DNA of 64,000 nt from Embleya scabrispora DSM 41855 (GTDB taxonomy: Bacteria > Actinomycetota > Actinomycetes > Streptomycetales > Streptomycetaceae). The notes beneath the pieces are model-generated. The model saw only the letters and a program-made list of their open reading frames with translations. It made no database searches and was not told where the DNA came from. This document shows positions 1-9,178 of the stretch, one piece after another; position 1 is the first letter of the stretch; each line of letters opens with the position of its first letter. The position numbers were made by a program, and so were the translations under genes. The stretch spans positions 124,001 to 188,000 of the forward strand of contig NZ_KB889719.1 in NCBI RefSeq assembly GCF_000372745.1. The letters run 5' to 3'.

Positions 1-257
1 GCCGAGTCCGGATCGATCAGCTCACGCTCCGAGACGTCGACGTGGGCCAGGGCGTTCTCGTAAGCCTTGAGCAGCCGGCGAGCGTTAACCGGAGAGCGCA
101 GCAGGTACGAGCCCTCGCGCAGCGCGGCATAGTCCTCGGCCGAGACGAGCACGGCGTTGCCGTGCTTGGAGACGATCTCGATGGCCTCGTGGTCGTCGTT
201 GACTTTCTTGATCAGCGGAAAGAGTGCCTTACGGGCTTCGCTCGCGGTTATCGACAT
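1..257 (-). CDS. YefM/Phd-family antitoxin, C-terminus off the left edge
   Basis: The reading frame begins at an ATG (257) and stays open to base 1, giving at least 85 residues beginning MSITASEARKALFPLIKKVN. The ITASEAR start, the NDDHEAIEIVSKHGNAVLVS stretch and the SAEDYAALRE segment are the hallmarks of YefM antitoxins, which neutralise a YoeB/RelE-type mRNA interferase and repress their own operon. The stop codon and any toxin gene would lie outside the window to the left. A perfect inverted repeat sits just upstream at 276-299. The family call is firm; toxin identity is unknown. Confidence 0.85.
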   Translation of the reverse strand, partial: MSITASEARKALFPLIKKVNDDHEAIEIVSKHGNAVLVSAEDYAALREGSYLLRSPVNARRLLKAYENALAHVDVSERELIDPDS

Positions 258-275
258 GACCCGACCCTTCCATCA

Positions 276-299
276 AGTGGTACCTGATAACGTACCACT
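276..299. promoter_or_regulatory. Inverted-repeat operator before the antitoxin gene
   Basis: The half-sites AGTGGTAC (276-283) and GTACCACT (292-299) are exact reverse complements separated by 8 bases, 18 bases upstream of the antitoxin ATG. YefM-type antitoxins bind palindromes in their own promoter, so this is the natural autoregulatory operator. Binding itself is inferred. Confidence 0.6.
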
Positions 300-462
300 C
301 CTGTGTCATTCGGCCGGGTCGAGCGGCTGATGGGTGCTCGGATATTCCGGCACCATCCCGGCGCGATCCCGACACGGGAACGAGCGAAGGGGTCGACTCT
401 CGGACGAGTCGACCCCTTCTGACCTGCTTTGCCACGCCCACGAGGTGGCGTCGACTCATCGC

Positions 463-1536
463 TCAGACGTTGAAGCGGAACTCCACCACGTCGCCGTCCT
501 GCATGATGTAGTCCTTGCCCTCCATGCGGGCCTTGCCCTTGGTGCGGGCCTCGGCGCGGCTGCCGGTTTCGACCAGGTCGTCGAAGCCGATCACCTCGGC
601 CTTGATGAAGCCGCGCTGGAAGTCGGTGTGGATCACGCCGGCGGCCTCGGGGGCGGTGGCGCCCTTGGCGACCGTCCAGGCGCGAGCCTCCTTGGGGCCG
701 GCCGTGAGGTAGGTCTGCAGGCCCAGCGTGTCGAAGCCGACTCGGGCCAGGATCGACAGGCCGGATTCCTCCTGGCCCAGGCTCTGCAGCAGTTCCAGCG
801 CCTCGGCCTCGTCCAGTTCGATCAGCTCGGACTCGATCTTGGCGTCCAGGAAGATCGCCTCGGCCGGGGCGACCAGCTCGCGCAGTTCGGCCTTGAGCTC
901 CTCGTTGACCAGCTCGTCCTCGTCGACGTTGAAGACGTACAGGAACGGCTTGGCGGTGAGCAGGTGCAGCTCGCGCAGCGGCTCCGGGTCGAGGCCGGCG
1001 GCGAAGACCGTGGTGCCCGCCTCCAGCACCTCCTTGGCCTTCTCCACGGCGGCGGCCACCGCGATCTTGTCCTTCTGCAGGCGCGAGTCCTTCTGGAGTC
1101 GCGGCAGGACCTTCTCGATCGTCTGCAGGTCGGCCAGGATCAGCTCGGTCTCGATGATCTCCTTGTCGTCGGCCGGCGAGATCTTGCCGTCGACGTGCAC
1201 CACGTCCGGGTCGGTGAAGACCCGGATGACCTGGCAGATGGCGTCCGACTCGCGGATGTTGGCGAGGAACTTGTTGCCCAGGCCCTCACCCTCGGAGGCG
1301 CCGCGCACGATGCCGGCGATGTCCACGAAGTCGACCGTCGCCGGGATCTTCTTGGCCGAGCCGAAGATCTCGGCCAGCGTGTCCAGACGCGGGTCCGGTA
1401 CGCCCACCACGCCCACGTTCGGCTCGATGGTCGCGAACGGGTAGTTCGCCGCGAGCACGTCGTTCTTGGTCAGGGCGTTGAAGAGCGTCGACTTGCCGAC
1501 GTTGGGCAGGCCGACGATTCCGATGGTGAGCGACAA
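463..1536 (-). CDS. ychF: Redox-regulated ATPase/GTPase YchF (OLA1 family)
   Basis: The 357-residue product is an Obg-like P-loop NTPase associated with ribosomes and stress adaptation. It shows the G1 loop GLPNVGKST near residue 8, the G3 motif DIAGIVRGA, the adenine-specifying NVDE motif, and a C-terminal TGS-like domain (RAWTVAKGATAPEAAGVIH). I chose a TTG start because the protein then begins LSLTIGIVGLPNVG, exactly where family members start and at their usual length (about 360). The longer frame upstream has no family-like sequence. The gene diverges from the PH-domain gene at 1672 and lies close to ispH, as in other actinobacteria. Confidence 0.93.
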   Translation of the reverse strand: MSLTIGIVGLPNVGKSTLFNALTKNDVLAANYPFATIEPNVGVVGVPDPRLDTLAEIFGSAKKIPATVDFVDIAGIVRGASEGEGLGNKFLANIRESDAICQVIRVFTDPDVVHVDGKISPADDKEIIETELILADLQTIEKVLPRLQKDSRLQKDKIAVAAAVEKAKEVLEAGTTVFAAGLDPEPLRELHLLTAKPFLYVFNVDEDELVNEELKAELRELVAPAEAIFLDAKIESELIELDEAEALELLQSLGQEESGLSILARVGFDTLGLQTYLTAGPKEARAWTVAKGATAPEAAGVIHTDFQRGFIKAEVIGFDDLVETGSRAEARTKGKARMEGKDYIMQDGDVVEFRFNV

Positions 1537-1671
1537 CTGGATTCCCTGGCTTCTCGGCGATCGATGTGGCGCGCTGCGGACATACAAGCGCCTGTGGAAA
1601 GTGTAGGTGGTGGCCTGTGGCCAGTAGCATCCCTGGTTTCGTACGTCGGCCACTCAACGACGGGGACATCG

Positions 1672-2214
1672 ATGAGCCGCACCTCGAACACCAACCACAA
1701 CCGCAGGCAGCTGGTGGACGGCGTCCTGTGGGAGTCCAAGCCCATGCGCATCCTGTTGCTCACCGCGTTCGTCCCGATCGCGCTCGGCCTGTTCGACGTG
1801 GCCGACCTCGGTCTGCCGACCGTCGTGGCCTTCGCGCTCTACGGCGGGCTCAGCCTCTTCGTCCTCCTCGGCTTCGCGCTCTACCAGTATCGAAAGTTGT
1901 CGATCGGGCCCAATGGTCTGGTTTTCCACGGCCTGTTCCGCACTCGGGGCCTGCGCTGGGAAGAGATCTCCTCGGTTGAGGCCAAACTCAAGGTCAACAG
2001 CGGGGAGAGCCCGTCCTACGCGATCGTGCGCTGTGCGATGCGCGCCGGCGGCCGGAAGCAGCACACGATCAACTTCCTGGACAAGCAGATGTTGCCCTAT
2101 CTGGCCGTGGACCTGCGTCGATACGCCGCGTTGCGTGGCATCCCGGTCCAGGTGCTGAGCACCGACGAGGTGGTCCGCACGGTGGACATGGTGGAAAGCG
2201 GCGCCCAGGTGTGA
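1672..2214 (+). CDS. PH-domain-containing membrane protein
   Basis: This 180-residue protein has two hydrophobic segments (about residues 26-45 and 48-68) followed by a bacterial PH-like domain (KLSIGPNGLVFHGLFRTRGLRWEEISSVEA). Such proteins are common in streptomycetes and are thought to be membrane-anchored with a cytoplasmic PH fold; no specific role is established. The ATG at 1672 is preceded by CGGGGA. A longer in-frame extension runs upstream but is antisense to ychF and lacks a conserved start. It is transcribed divergently from ychF. Confidence 0.75.
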   Translation: MSRTSNTNHNRRQLVDGVLWESKPMRILLLTAFVPIALGLFDVADLGLPTVVAFALYGGLSLFVLLGFALYQYRKLSIGPNGLVFHGLFRTRGLRWEEISSVEAKLKVNSGESPSYAIVRCAMRAGGRKQHTINFLDKQMLPYLAVDLRRYAALRGIPVQVLSTDEVVRTVDMVESGAQV

Positions 2215-2523
2215 CCCCCGACCCCGGGCCCGATCCGGACTCGACCCGGAACTCGACTCGGACCTCGTCACGGCCGCCCGGCCGCCCCGACCACCGCGTC
2301 GGCGGCGCCCCCGGGCACCGGTCGGTCCGAATTGCTCGCCCGCAACCGCCACCAATCCCGCCCGAACGAGCGTCCTCCCTGGTGAACCCCGAGAAATCGG
2401 GGCAGGAACGGATCGGTCGAGGACGAGGTGAGTGGCGACCGGGCGGACGGTTCGACACGGACGAGGTGAGGTTTTTCGTGTTCTTGGACGGGTTTGACCG
2501 CGATGCGGCAATACCTTGGGTCA
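2215..2523. other. Intergenic stretch with repeated GGACGAGGTGAG
   Basis: No convincing gene is present. The stretch is G/C-rich up to about 2455, then becomes richer in T (GGTTTTTCGTGTTCTTGG) before the next start, which suits a promoter. The 12-mer GGACGAGGTGAG occurs at 2421 and 2459 here, and a third time at 2602 inside the next gene. I could not assign a -10/-35 pair with confidence. Confidence 0.4.
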
Positions 2524-3162
2524 ATGGAACAGCGCAGCCGAACGGGAGCGCGTCCCGTACCGACCCGGAACCCACCGAAACGGCCTGCCGTGCCGGCGCC
2601 GGGACGAGGTGAGGCAGTGCGCCGTCGACCCGACTCTTCCGCCCCGCCGCCCGCGACACCGGGGGCAGGCCGCGAGCAGGCCCGGGAGCGGACCGGGAGT
2701 TCCGCGGCCCGAGTACAGGCGCGACCACGTCGGCCGGTCTCGTCGCGGCGGGCGAACGGCGCCGCGGGCGGATTCCGGATGTCCGGCAGCGGCCTCACCG
2801 CCGCGGGCGCTGCCGTGTTCGGCTTGGGCGGCACGCTGCTCGGCGGCCTCGTCGACCACTTGGCGACCGACGAACTGGGCTTCCTGTTCGGGTTCGCGTT
2901 CCTGATCAGCTCGGTGTTCGTGGCCTGGAAGGTGCGCGCCCGGTACTGGATCGCCGCGATCATCACGCCCCCGATCGCGTTCGCCACGACCGTCGTGCTC
3001 GTGAGTACGTTCCTGGGCGCCGACACCCAGGAGAGCTTCCTCACCCGGGTGGGCCTGGACCTGATCACCGCGCTGTCCTTCAAGGCGGGCCTGCTGTGGG
3101 GCGGTACGGCTCTGGCGGCCGTCGTCGTCCTGATCAAGCGCCGAGCGGCCGACCACCTCTAG
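2524..3162 (+). CDS. DUF6542-type membrane protein
   Basis: The 212-residue protein has a basic, proline-rich N-terminal tail of about 80 residues (MEQRSRTGARPVPTRNPPKR) and then a compact membrane domain with about four helices (GLTAAGAAVFGLGGTLLGGL, FLFGFAFLISSVFVAWKV, WIAAIITPPIAFATTVVLV, AGLLWGGTALAAVVVLI). Proteins of this layout sit between ychF and ispH in actinobacteria. The function is unknown. The start at 2524 (MEQRS) is preferred over one 30 bases upstream because streptomycete relatives begin similarly. The ribosome binding site is weak. Confidence 0.7.
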   Translation: MEQRSRTGARPVPTRNPPKRPAVPAPGRGEAVRRRPDSSAPPPATPGAGREQARERTGSSAARVQARPRRPVSSRRANGAAGGFRMSGSGLTAAGAAVFGLGGTLLGGLVDHLATDELGFLFGFAFLISSVFVAWKVRARYWIAAIITPPIAFATTVVLVSTFLGADTQESFLTRVGLDLITALSFKAGLLWGGTALAAVVVLIKRRAADHL

Positions 3163-3311
3163 ACCGAGCCGGCGCATCGGCGAGCCGAAAGCCGACGGGG
3201 CCTGTCCGATCCCTCGGACAGGCCCCTCACGACAACTCCCGAACCCTCCGGCCGGCGTCTTCCGCCGCCCCGGCCCGGACAACCCCGCCCGGACAACCCC
3301 GGGTCCACCGC

Positions 3312-4265
3312 TCAGGTGTTGCGCAGATCCCGGCGCAGCTCCTGCGGCAGCGCGAACTGCAGCCGTTCCTCGACCGATCGGTGGATGTGTACGTCGCCGA
3401 AGCCGCGCTCGGCCAGCCACGCGAGCACGCCGTCCACGAGCACCTCGGGCACCGAAGCGCCGGAGGTGACGCCGACCGTGCCGACCCCCTCCAGCCACTC
3501 GTCCTTCAGCTCTTCCGCGTAGTCGACCAGGTACGACGCCCGGGCGCCCGCCTCCAGCGCGACCTCGACCAGACGCACCGAGTTGGACGAGTTGGTCGAG
3601 CCGACCACGATCACCAGGTCCGACTCGGCGGCGATCTGCTTCACCGCGACCTGGCGGTTCTGCGTCGCGTAGCAGATGTCGTCACTCGGCGGGTCGATCA
3701 GCAGCGGGAGCCTCTTGCGCAGCTCCTTGACGGTGGCGACGGTCTCGTCCACGGACAGCGTGGTCTGGGAGAGCCAGGCCACCTTCGAGGGGTCGCGCAC
3801 CTCGACGTTCGCGACGCCTTCGGGGCCGTCCACCAAGTGGATGTGATCGGGCGCCTCACCGGCGGTGCCGATCACCTCCTCGTGCCCCTCGTGGCCGATC
3901 AGCAGGATGTCGTAGCCCTCCTCGGCGAAGCGCACGGCCTCCTTGTGCACCTTGGTCACGAGCGGGCATGTGGCGTCGATCGTGCGCAGCGACCGGGCCG
4001 CCGCCTCCTGGTGCACCACGGGAGCCACACCGTGGGCGGAGAAGACGACCGTGGCGCCCTCGGGCACCTCCGCCGTCTCGTCCACGAAGATCGCGCCGCG
4101 CTTCTCCAGCGTCTCGACGACGTATTTGTTGTGCACGATCTGCTTGCGCACGTACACCGGCGCACCGTACAGATCGAGGGCCTTCTCGACGGTCTCGACG
4201 GCTCGGTCGACGCCCGCGCAGTACCCCCGGGGGGCGGCGAGCAGGACGCGGCTGGTTGACGACAT
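3312..4265 (-). CDS. ispH: 4-hydroxy-3-methylbut-2-enyl diphosphate reductase IspH (LytB)
   Basis: IspH performs the last step of the MEP isoprenoid pathway, reducing HMBPP to IPP and DMAPP with a [4Fe-4S] cluster in the cytoplasm. The 317-residue product carries the three cluster cysteines in their usual contexts ([10 protein letters not shown] near the N-terminus, [11 protein letters not shown], and CYATQNRQ) and the substrate-binding [10 protein letters not shown] region. The ATG at 4265 gives [18 protein letters not shown], the family's usual N-terminus. The longer open frame upstream is low-complexity and rejected. Confidence 0.95.
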   Translation of the reverse strand: MSSTSRVLLAAPRGYCAGVDRAVETVEKALDLYGAPVYVRKQIVHNKYVVETLEKRGAIFVDETAEVPEGATVVFSAHGVAPVVHQEAAARSLRTIDATCPLVTKVHKEAVRFAEEGYDILLIGHEGHEEVIGTAGEAPDHIHLVDGPEGVANVEVRDPSKVAWLSQTTLSVDETVATVKELRKRLPLLIDPPSDDICYATQNRQVAVKQIAAESDLVIVVGSTNSSNSVRLVEVALEAGARASYLVDYAEELKDEWLEGVGTVGVTSGASVPEVLVDGVLAWLAERGFGDVHIHRSVEERLQFALPQELRRDLRNT

Positions 4266-4462
4266 GGGTCCATCGTAAGGGCGGCCCCGGGTGATCCACC
4301 CGGCTCCGGGCGGCAAAGCGCGCGCTGCTCGCGTCGGGTGCGCCGGGGGTGCCGCTCGGCCGGCTGCGTACGGTCCCGGTGGCACACCCCGCGCATCGCG
4401 CGATCGCGCGCGGCTTCGACCGGTCGCGGCCGACGCCCTGAGCGGCGGGCGTGTACCGGCAG

Positions 4463-5506
4463 TCAGAGCGCGTACTCGGAGAAGAACGCCCACATCAGCT
4501 CATTGGCCGAGACCTCCTGGTTGATCCGGCCGAACCCGCGCACCTCGGTACCCGCCGCGCCCGGCCAGGTGTGCCCCGCGTCGGACTGGGTGTACAGGAT
4601 CACCGCCGTGCCGCCCGCGCAGCCGGTGTACGCGGTGCGCTCGACGTGCCGGGACACGCGCGTGCGCACCGGTGCGCTCGGGCATTCGTCGATCGCGGCC
4701 CAGCGCCGCACCGCATCGGTCACCGGGTAGGTCCAGCGCGACGCGATCCCGCCCTCGTAGGGGTTGGCCTGGTCGGCCAGGCCGTGGAAGGTCAGCACCG
4801 GGATCGGTCGGATCGGTCGGCACGGCGCCGGCCGGGCGCCGTCGGTGCCGTCCGCACGCAGACCCGCGACCGGGGCGATGGCCGCTATCCGCCGACTGAG
4901 TGCGCAGCCGAGCAGCGAGGTCATCCGGGCGCCGCCGGAGAACCCGGTCGCGTATACGCGCCGATCGTCCAGGCACAACGAACGGTCCAGCGCGTCCAGC
5001 GCGGCCTCGACGAAGCCGACCTCGTCACGGCCGCCGGCCGCGGCCGGATGTCCGCCGTACAGCGGCACGCCGGGGATGTTCCAGGTACGGCCGCCGGACG
5101 AGCCGGGATGGCTCAGGCCGCCTTCCGGGACCGCGACGACGAAGCCGTGCCGCTCGGCGGACGCACCCATACCGGTGATCGCCATCTGTGCCGTGCCGGT
5201 GCTGTCGCTGCCGTGCAGGTTGAGCACCAGCGGCCGCGGCGCCACGCCGTCGTAGCTCCGCGGGAGGTACGCCCGGACCCGGTAGGTCTCACCGGAGAAG
5301 GACACCGGGACGGTCACCCATCCCTGCCGGTCCCGCCCATCGCACCCGGTGTCCGCGGCGGCGGCCCCGGCGGTGGCCGGCGGACCGGCCTCGCGGGCGG
5401 TCAGTCGGGCCGACGCGAACACCGCGAGCACCGCGGCGACCGCGGCGCACACCGCGAGCATCCGGCCCGCCCGCACGCCCGCGCCACGGAATCCCGCCAC
5501 AGCCAC
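4463..5506 (-). CDS. Secreted PHB-depolymerase/feruloyl-esterase-like alpha/beta hydrolase
   Basis: The 347-residue protein begins with a hydrophobic signal segment ([18 protein letters not shown], residues 16-33) and so is probably exported. It has the alpha/beta hydrolase features of the LpqC/PHB-depolymerase group: the oxyanion region [12 protein letters not shown], the nucleophile elbow GFSGG (Ser190), Asp245 in [10 protein letters not shown] and His312 in SDAGHTWPG. Several cysteine pairs suit an extracellular fold. The natural substrate (polyester, feruloyl ester or a short-chain ester) cannot be told from sequence. GTG starts at 5506 and 5500 are both possible, with a GAGGTGG Shine-Dalgarno just upstream. 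Confidence 0.8.
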   Translation of the reverse strand: MAVAGFRGAGVRAGRMLAVCAAVAAVLAVFASARLTAREAGPPATAGAAAADTGCDGRDRQGWVTVPVSFSGETYRVRAYLPRSYDGVAPRPLVLNLHGSDSTGTAQMAITGMGASAERHGFVVAVPEGGLSHPGSSGGRTWNIPGVPLYGGHPAAAGGRDEVGFVEAALDALDRSLCLDDRRVYATGFSGGARMTSLLGCALSRRIAAIAPVAGLRADGTDGARPAPCRPIRPIPVLTFHGLADQANPYEGGIASRWTYPVTDAVRRWAAIDECPSAPVRTRVSRHVERTAYTGCAGGTAVILYTQSDAGHTWPGAAGTEVRGFGRINQEVSANELMWAFFSEYAL

Positions 5507-5571
5507 CCCACCTCGTTCGGCGATCCGGGTCCGGATCCGTTCATTTCGCAAACGTGCCCTCGAACTCCGAC

Positions 5572-5581
5572 GTTCGCGAAC
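5572..5581. promoter_or_regulatory. GTTCGCGAAC palindrome between divergent esterase and Nudix genes
   Basis: A perfect 10-base palindrome lies between the divergent starts at 5506 and 5633. A looser relative (TTTCGCAAACG) lies about 35 bases away on the esterase side. This suits a shared operator for a small dimeric repressor, but nothing else supports it. Confidence 0.3.
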
Positions 5582-5632
5582 CGTGAAAGGTTGCCTCATG
5601 CGGCGACCGCTCGGCACGTAGAGTTGTCCGCC

Positions 5633-6133
5633 ATGACCGGGACCCGCATCGTCGTCGGCGCCGCGATCCTCCATCGAGGGCGCGTACTGGCCGCGTGCCG
5701 CAGCGCGCCGGCCGAGTTGGCGGGTGGTTGGGAGTTCCCCGGCGGCAAGGTCGAACCCGGCGAGAGCGAGTCCGCCGCGCTGGTGCGCGAGTGCCACGAG
5801 GAACTCGGCGCGACCGTGCGACCGGTGCGCCGACTGCCCGGGGCGTGGCCGCTCGCCCGGGGGTATGTACTGCACGTGTGGCTGGCCGACTTGGTCGCGG
5901 GCGAACCCCGGGCGCTCCAGGACCACTCGGCGCTGCGCTGGCTGGTCCCGGACGAGGTGCTCGGGCTCGCGTGGCTGGCACCGGATCGCCCGGCGGCGGA
6001 ACTGGTCGCGATCGAGTTGGGCGGGCACGACGCACGAAACGCACGGCAGCCGGCGGTGCACCGGGGGGCGGCTCGGCCGCACCCGGGGGCCGGGCTTGAG
6101 AACGTGATCAACCGGGAAAACGGTCCGGAGTAG
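5633..6133 (+). CDS. Nudix hydrolase (MutT-like)
   Basis: The 166-residue protein contains a complete Nudix box, GX5EX7REX2EEXG, at about residues 38-60 (G-KVEPG-E, then RECHEELGA), preceded by the MutT-like WEFPGGKVE. These enzymes hydrolyse nucleoside diphosphates linked to another moiety. The resemblance to small MutT proteins suggests clean-up of oxidised nucleotides such as 8-oxo-dGTP, but substrate is not determined. The extra C-terminal 30 residues (RGAARPHPGAG) are low complexity. It is divergent from the esterase and about 25 bases before the phosphatase gene. Confidence 0.85.
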   Translation: MTGTRIVVGAAILHRGRVLAACRSAPAELAGGWEFPGGKVEPGESESAALVRECHEELGATVRPVRRLPGAWPLARGYVLHVWLADLVAGEPRALQDHSALRWLVPDEVLGLAWLAPDRPAAELVAIELGGHDARNARQPAVHRGAARPHPGAGLENVINRENGPE

Positions 6134-6157
6134 CAGCGAAAAAGGGATCCGCCGTCG

Positions 6158-8611
6158 ATGGAGCAGCGCCGAGAAGCCGACCGGAATCCGGGGGACGCGG
6201 CCCGGCGATCCTCGGCGCCCGGTTCCCTGTTCGACCTTGTCCCGTCGGCCACGTGGGTGCTCGACGCCGACGGCCGGATCGTGATGTGGAGCGCCGCCGC
6301 CGAGCAGCTCTTCGGCTACCGGCGCGAGGACATCCTCGGCGCCCGCGCGGTCGACCTGGTGCATCCGCCGTTCACCGCCGCGCAGGAGGCGGCCACCCAG
6401 CACGCGGTCGCGGGTGCGGACGTCTTCGCCGGCTCGTACACGATGCGCCGCGGCGACGGCACGCTGTGCACGGTCGAATCGCGCGCGGCCTTCGCCGAGG
6501 ACCTGGCCGGGAACCGCTTCGTGCTGATCACCTCGATGGACTCGACGGTGGTGCGCAAGGTCGAGGCCGACCTGGCGATCCGCGAGGCGCTGTTCGACCA
6601 GTCGCCGATCGGGGTGGGCATCTTCGACGCCGACCTGCGCTACGTCGCGGTCAACGACGCGCTCGCCGCGATCAACCGGATGCCCGTCGAGGAACACATC
6701 GGACGCCGGCTCGAGGAGGTCCGTCCCGGGATGGACACCGAGCGGGTGCGCACGATCCAACAGCGCGTCCTGGAGACCGGCGAGCCCGTGGTCGACTCGC
6801 GGATCTTCGGTCCGATCCCCACCGACGGCAGCCCGCGCACCGTGTGGTCGATGTCGTACAACCGCCTGGAGGCGCCCGGCGGTCGGATCCTGGGCATCAG
6901 TTGCTCGCTGATCGACGTGACCGAGCGGCACTACGCGATGGTCAAGGTGGACGCCGCGCGCAAGCGGCTCGCGCTGCTGAACGAGGCCGGCACCCGGCTC
7001 GGCGCCACCTTGGACATTCCCCGGATCGCCGAGGAGCTGACCGCGTCGGTGGTGCCCGGCTTCGCCGACCTGGCCGCCGTGGACCTGCTGGAGGCGATCG
7101 TCCGGGGCGAGGAGATCCCACCCGGCGCGCACGCCGAGAAGGCCCGCCTGGAACGGGTCGCCTCACGCGGCGCGCGCCCGGGGCGATACACCGACGAACT
7201 GCTCCACGAGGGCAGCACCCTGGTCTACGCGGCCGATTCGACGTTCGGCCGCTGTCTGCGCACGGGCGGCTCGTACCTGATGCGCAACGTGCAGGACGAC
7301 ATGTACGACGAGCTGATCCGCGACTCCGGCCGGGCCGAGGCCGCCCGGGCGCTGGGTCTGCACACGATGATCGTGGTCCCGCTCAGCGCCCGCGGGGTGG
7401 TGCTCGGCACGATGCTGCTCGGGCGCGGCGAGGGCCGGCCCGCGTTCGACCCGGACGACCTCACGCTCGCCACCGAACTGGGCGCGCGGGCGGCCGTGTC
7501 GGTGGACAACGCGCGGCTGTACCACCACCAGCGGGAGACCGCGGTGATGCTCCAGCGCAGCCTGTTGCCGCAGAACCTGCCGGAGTTGCCGGGCATCTCG
7601 GTCGCGCACCGATACCTGCCGGGCAGCTCGGTGACCGAGGTGGGTGGCGACTGGTACGACGTGATCCCGCTGTCGGGCGGGCGGATCGGGCTCGTGGTCG
7701 GCGACGTGATGGGACACGGCGTGCACGCGGCGGCGGTGATGGGCCAACTGCGCACCGCGGTGCGCACGCTCGCGGGCCTGGAACTGCCGCCGGCCGAGGT
7801 GCTCGGGCACTTGGACGACATCGTGGTGGGGCTCGGCGAACTCCACTACGCGACGTGTGTCTATGTCGTCTACGACCCGGTGGCCCGCGCCTGCGAGTTC
7901 GCCAGCGCGGGCCACATGCCGCCGGTGCTGGTCCCGGCGGGCGGGCGACCGCGGGTGATCGACAACCCGCCCGGCACGGTCCTTGGCGTGGGCGGTCTCG
8001 GCTTCGAGCAGGGCGACTTCACGGTCGAGTCGGGCAGCACGCTGGTGCTGTACACCGACGGCCTGGTGGAGACCCGGGACCGCTCCCTCGACGTGGGCAT
8101 CGACCTGCTGTGCGATGCCGTGGCGGGGCCGCCGGGAACGCTCGGGCAGCTCGCCGACAAGATCCTCGCCGACGTCCACGAGGAGCCGGGCTTCGACGAC
8201 GTGGCCCTGCTCGTGGCCCGCCTGGACGCGCTCGCCGAGGACTCGGTGGCGTCCTGGTGGCTGCCGGCCGAGCCCGCCGTGGTCTCCCGCGCCCGCGAAC
8301 TGAGCCGCAAGACGCTCACCGAGTGGGGCCTGGACGCCCTGATCGACATCACCGAGCTGCTGGTCAGCGAACTGGTCACGAACGCGCTCCGGTACGGCGC
8401 CGGCCCGATCCGACTCCGCCTGCTGCGCGGCCGGGCACTCCTGTGCGAGGTCGCCGACGCGGGCACCACGCTCCCGCGGATGCGCGAGGCCGAGGACACC
8501 GACGAGGGCGGCCGCGGCCTCCAACTGGTCAACCAGCTCGCCGAACGCTGGGGCAGCCGAAAGTCCGGCCATGGCAAGACGGTCTGGTTCGAACTGACGT
8601 TGCCGGAATAA
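6158..8611 (+). CDS. PAS-PAS-GAF SpoIIE-type PP2C phosphatase with ATPase domain
   Basis: The 817-residue soluble regulator has, in order: a PAS domain (about 22-140, VPSATWVLDADGRIVMWSAAAEQLFGY), a second PAS (about 147-268), a GAF domain (about 280-465), a SpoIIE/PP2C phosphatase domain (about 470-690) with metal-binding VGGDWYDV, VVGDVMGHG and GFDDVALLV motifs, and an HATPase_c anti-sigma-kinase-like domain (about 700-815, LLVSELVTNALRYG and GGRGLQLV). Such proteins dephosphorylate anti-anti-sigma factors in partner-switching networks in streptomycetes. Signal and partner are unknown, and no anti-sigma antagonist gene is adjacent. Confidence 0.9.
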   Translation: MEQRREADRNPGDAARRSSAPGSLFDLVPSATWVLDADGRIVMWSAAAEQLFGYRREDILGARAVDLVHPPFTAAQEAATQHAVAGADVFAGSYTMRRGDGTLCTVESRAAFAEDLAGNRFVLITSMDSTVVRKVEADLAIREALFDQSPIGVGIFDADLRYVAVNDALAAINRMPVEEHIGRRLEEVRPGMDTERVRTIQQRVLETGEPVVDSRIFGPIPTDGSPRTVWSMSYNRLEAPGGRILGISCSLIDVTERHYAMVKVDAARKRLALLNEAGTRLGATLDIPRIAEELTASVVPGFADLAAVDLLEAIVRGEEIPPGAHAEKARLERVASRGARPGRYTDELLHEGSTLVYAADSTFGRCLRTGGSYLMRNVQDDMYDELIRDSGRAEAARALGLHTMIVVPLSARGVVLGTMLLGRGEGRPAFDPDDLTLATELGARAAVSVDNARLYHHQRETAVMLQRSLLPQNLPELPGISVAHRYLPGSSVTEVGGDWYDVIPLSGGRIGLVVGDVMGHGVHAAAVMGQLRTAVRTLAGLELPPAEVLGHLDDIVVGLGELHYATCVYVVYDPVARACEFASAGHMPPVLVPAGGRPRVIDNPPGTVLGVGGLGFEQGDFTVESGSTLVLYTDGLVETRDRSLDVGIDLLCDAVAGPPGTLGQLADKILADVHEEPGFDDVALLVARLDALAEDSVASWWLPAEPAVVSRARELSRKTLTEWGLDALIDITELLVSELVTNALRYGAGPIRLRLLRGRALLCEVADAGTTLPRMREAEDTDEGGRGLQLVNQLAERWGSRKSGHGKTVWFELTLPE

Positions 8612-8667
8612 CCGTTGCCGGCGATCGACCGACCGGTTCGATCACGGCCGAGCCAGGAGGTCGGCCC

Positions 8668-9162
8668 ATGGAGCCGAGCGAGACCGGGTGCCACTCCTGT
8701 GAGCAGGAGGCGCGGTTCGGCGAGTTGCCGTCGCGGGAGCGGGTTGCGTTCGATGCGTGGTGGCGGGTGGCGCATGCCTTCGATACTGCGTTGCCGGGGT
8801 GGCTGGTGCTGGTTCCGCGGCGGCACGTCGTGTCGATCGCGGAGTTGACCGGGGACGAGGCGGGCACGCTCGGGACCTGGCAGGTCGCGCTGGCGCGGGC
8901 GTTGCGCGAGGTGACCGGGTGTACGAAGACCTACGTGGCACAGTTCGCCGAGCGCGAGGGGTTCGCGCACGTGCACTTTCACATCGTGCCGCGACCGCCC
9001 GACCTGGCGGCGGAGCTGCGTGGGCCGGGCGCGTTCGCGATGCTCGGGCGCCCGGAGGGCGAGCGGGTCACGGCCGAGCGCATGGACGCGTCGGCCGACG
9101 CCCTGCGTGCCGTCCTGGGCGCGGACCCGGGCCGACCGGCGGTTTCCGGCCGGCCCGCGTGA
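8668..9162 (+). CDS. HIT-family hydrolase
   Basis: The 164-residue product carries the histidine triad HVHFHI (His101, His103, His105) that defines nucleotide hydrolases/transferases of the HIT superfamily. The N-terminal CHSCEQE pair resembles the zinc-binding cysteines of prokaryotic HIT proteins, and the LPGWLVLVPRRHV segment is the usual nucleotide-binding strand. The ATG at 8668 follows AGGAGG at the right spacing. Likely substrates are AMP-linked small molecules; the exact one is unknown. It lies convergent with the sdh operon. Confidence 0.85.
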   Translation: MEPSETGCHSCEQEARFGELPSRERVAFDAWWRVAHAFDTALPGWLVLVPRRHVVSIAELTGDEAGTLGTWQVALARALREVTGCTKTYVAQFAEREGFAHVHFHIVPRPPDLAAELRGPGAFAMLGRPEGERVTAERMDASADALRAVLGADPGRPAVSGRPA

Positions 9163-9178
9163 CCGAGCCGTCTCCCTC

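Noticed and set aside
4463-7132. Long 889-residue open frame on the minus strand across esterase, Nudix and PAS genes
   Set aside because: Only its last 347 codons look like protein; the rest is antisense to the Nudix and phosphatase genes and is a GC-driven shadow frame.
6253-9162. 969-residue plus-strand frame overlapping the phosphatase and HIT genes
   Set aside because: The first part is the +1 shadow of the phosphatase with Arg/Gly-rich translation; only the HIT portion from 8668 is real.
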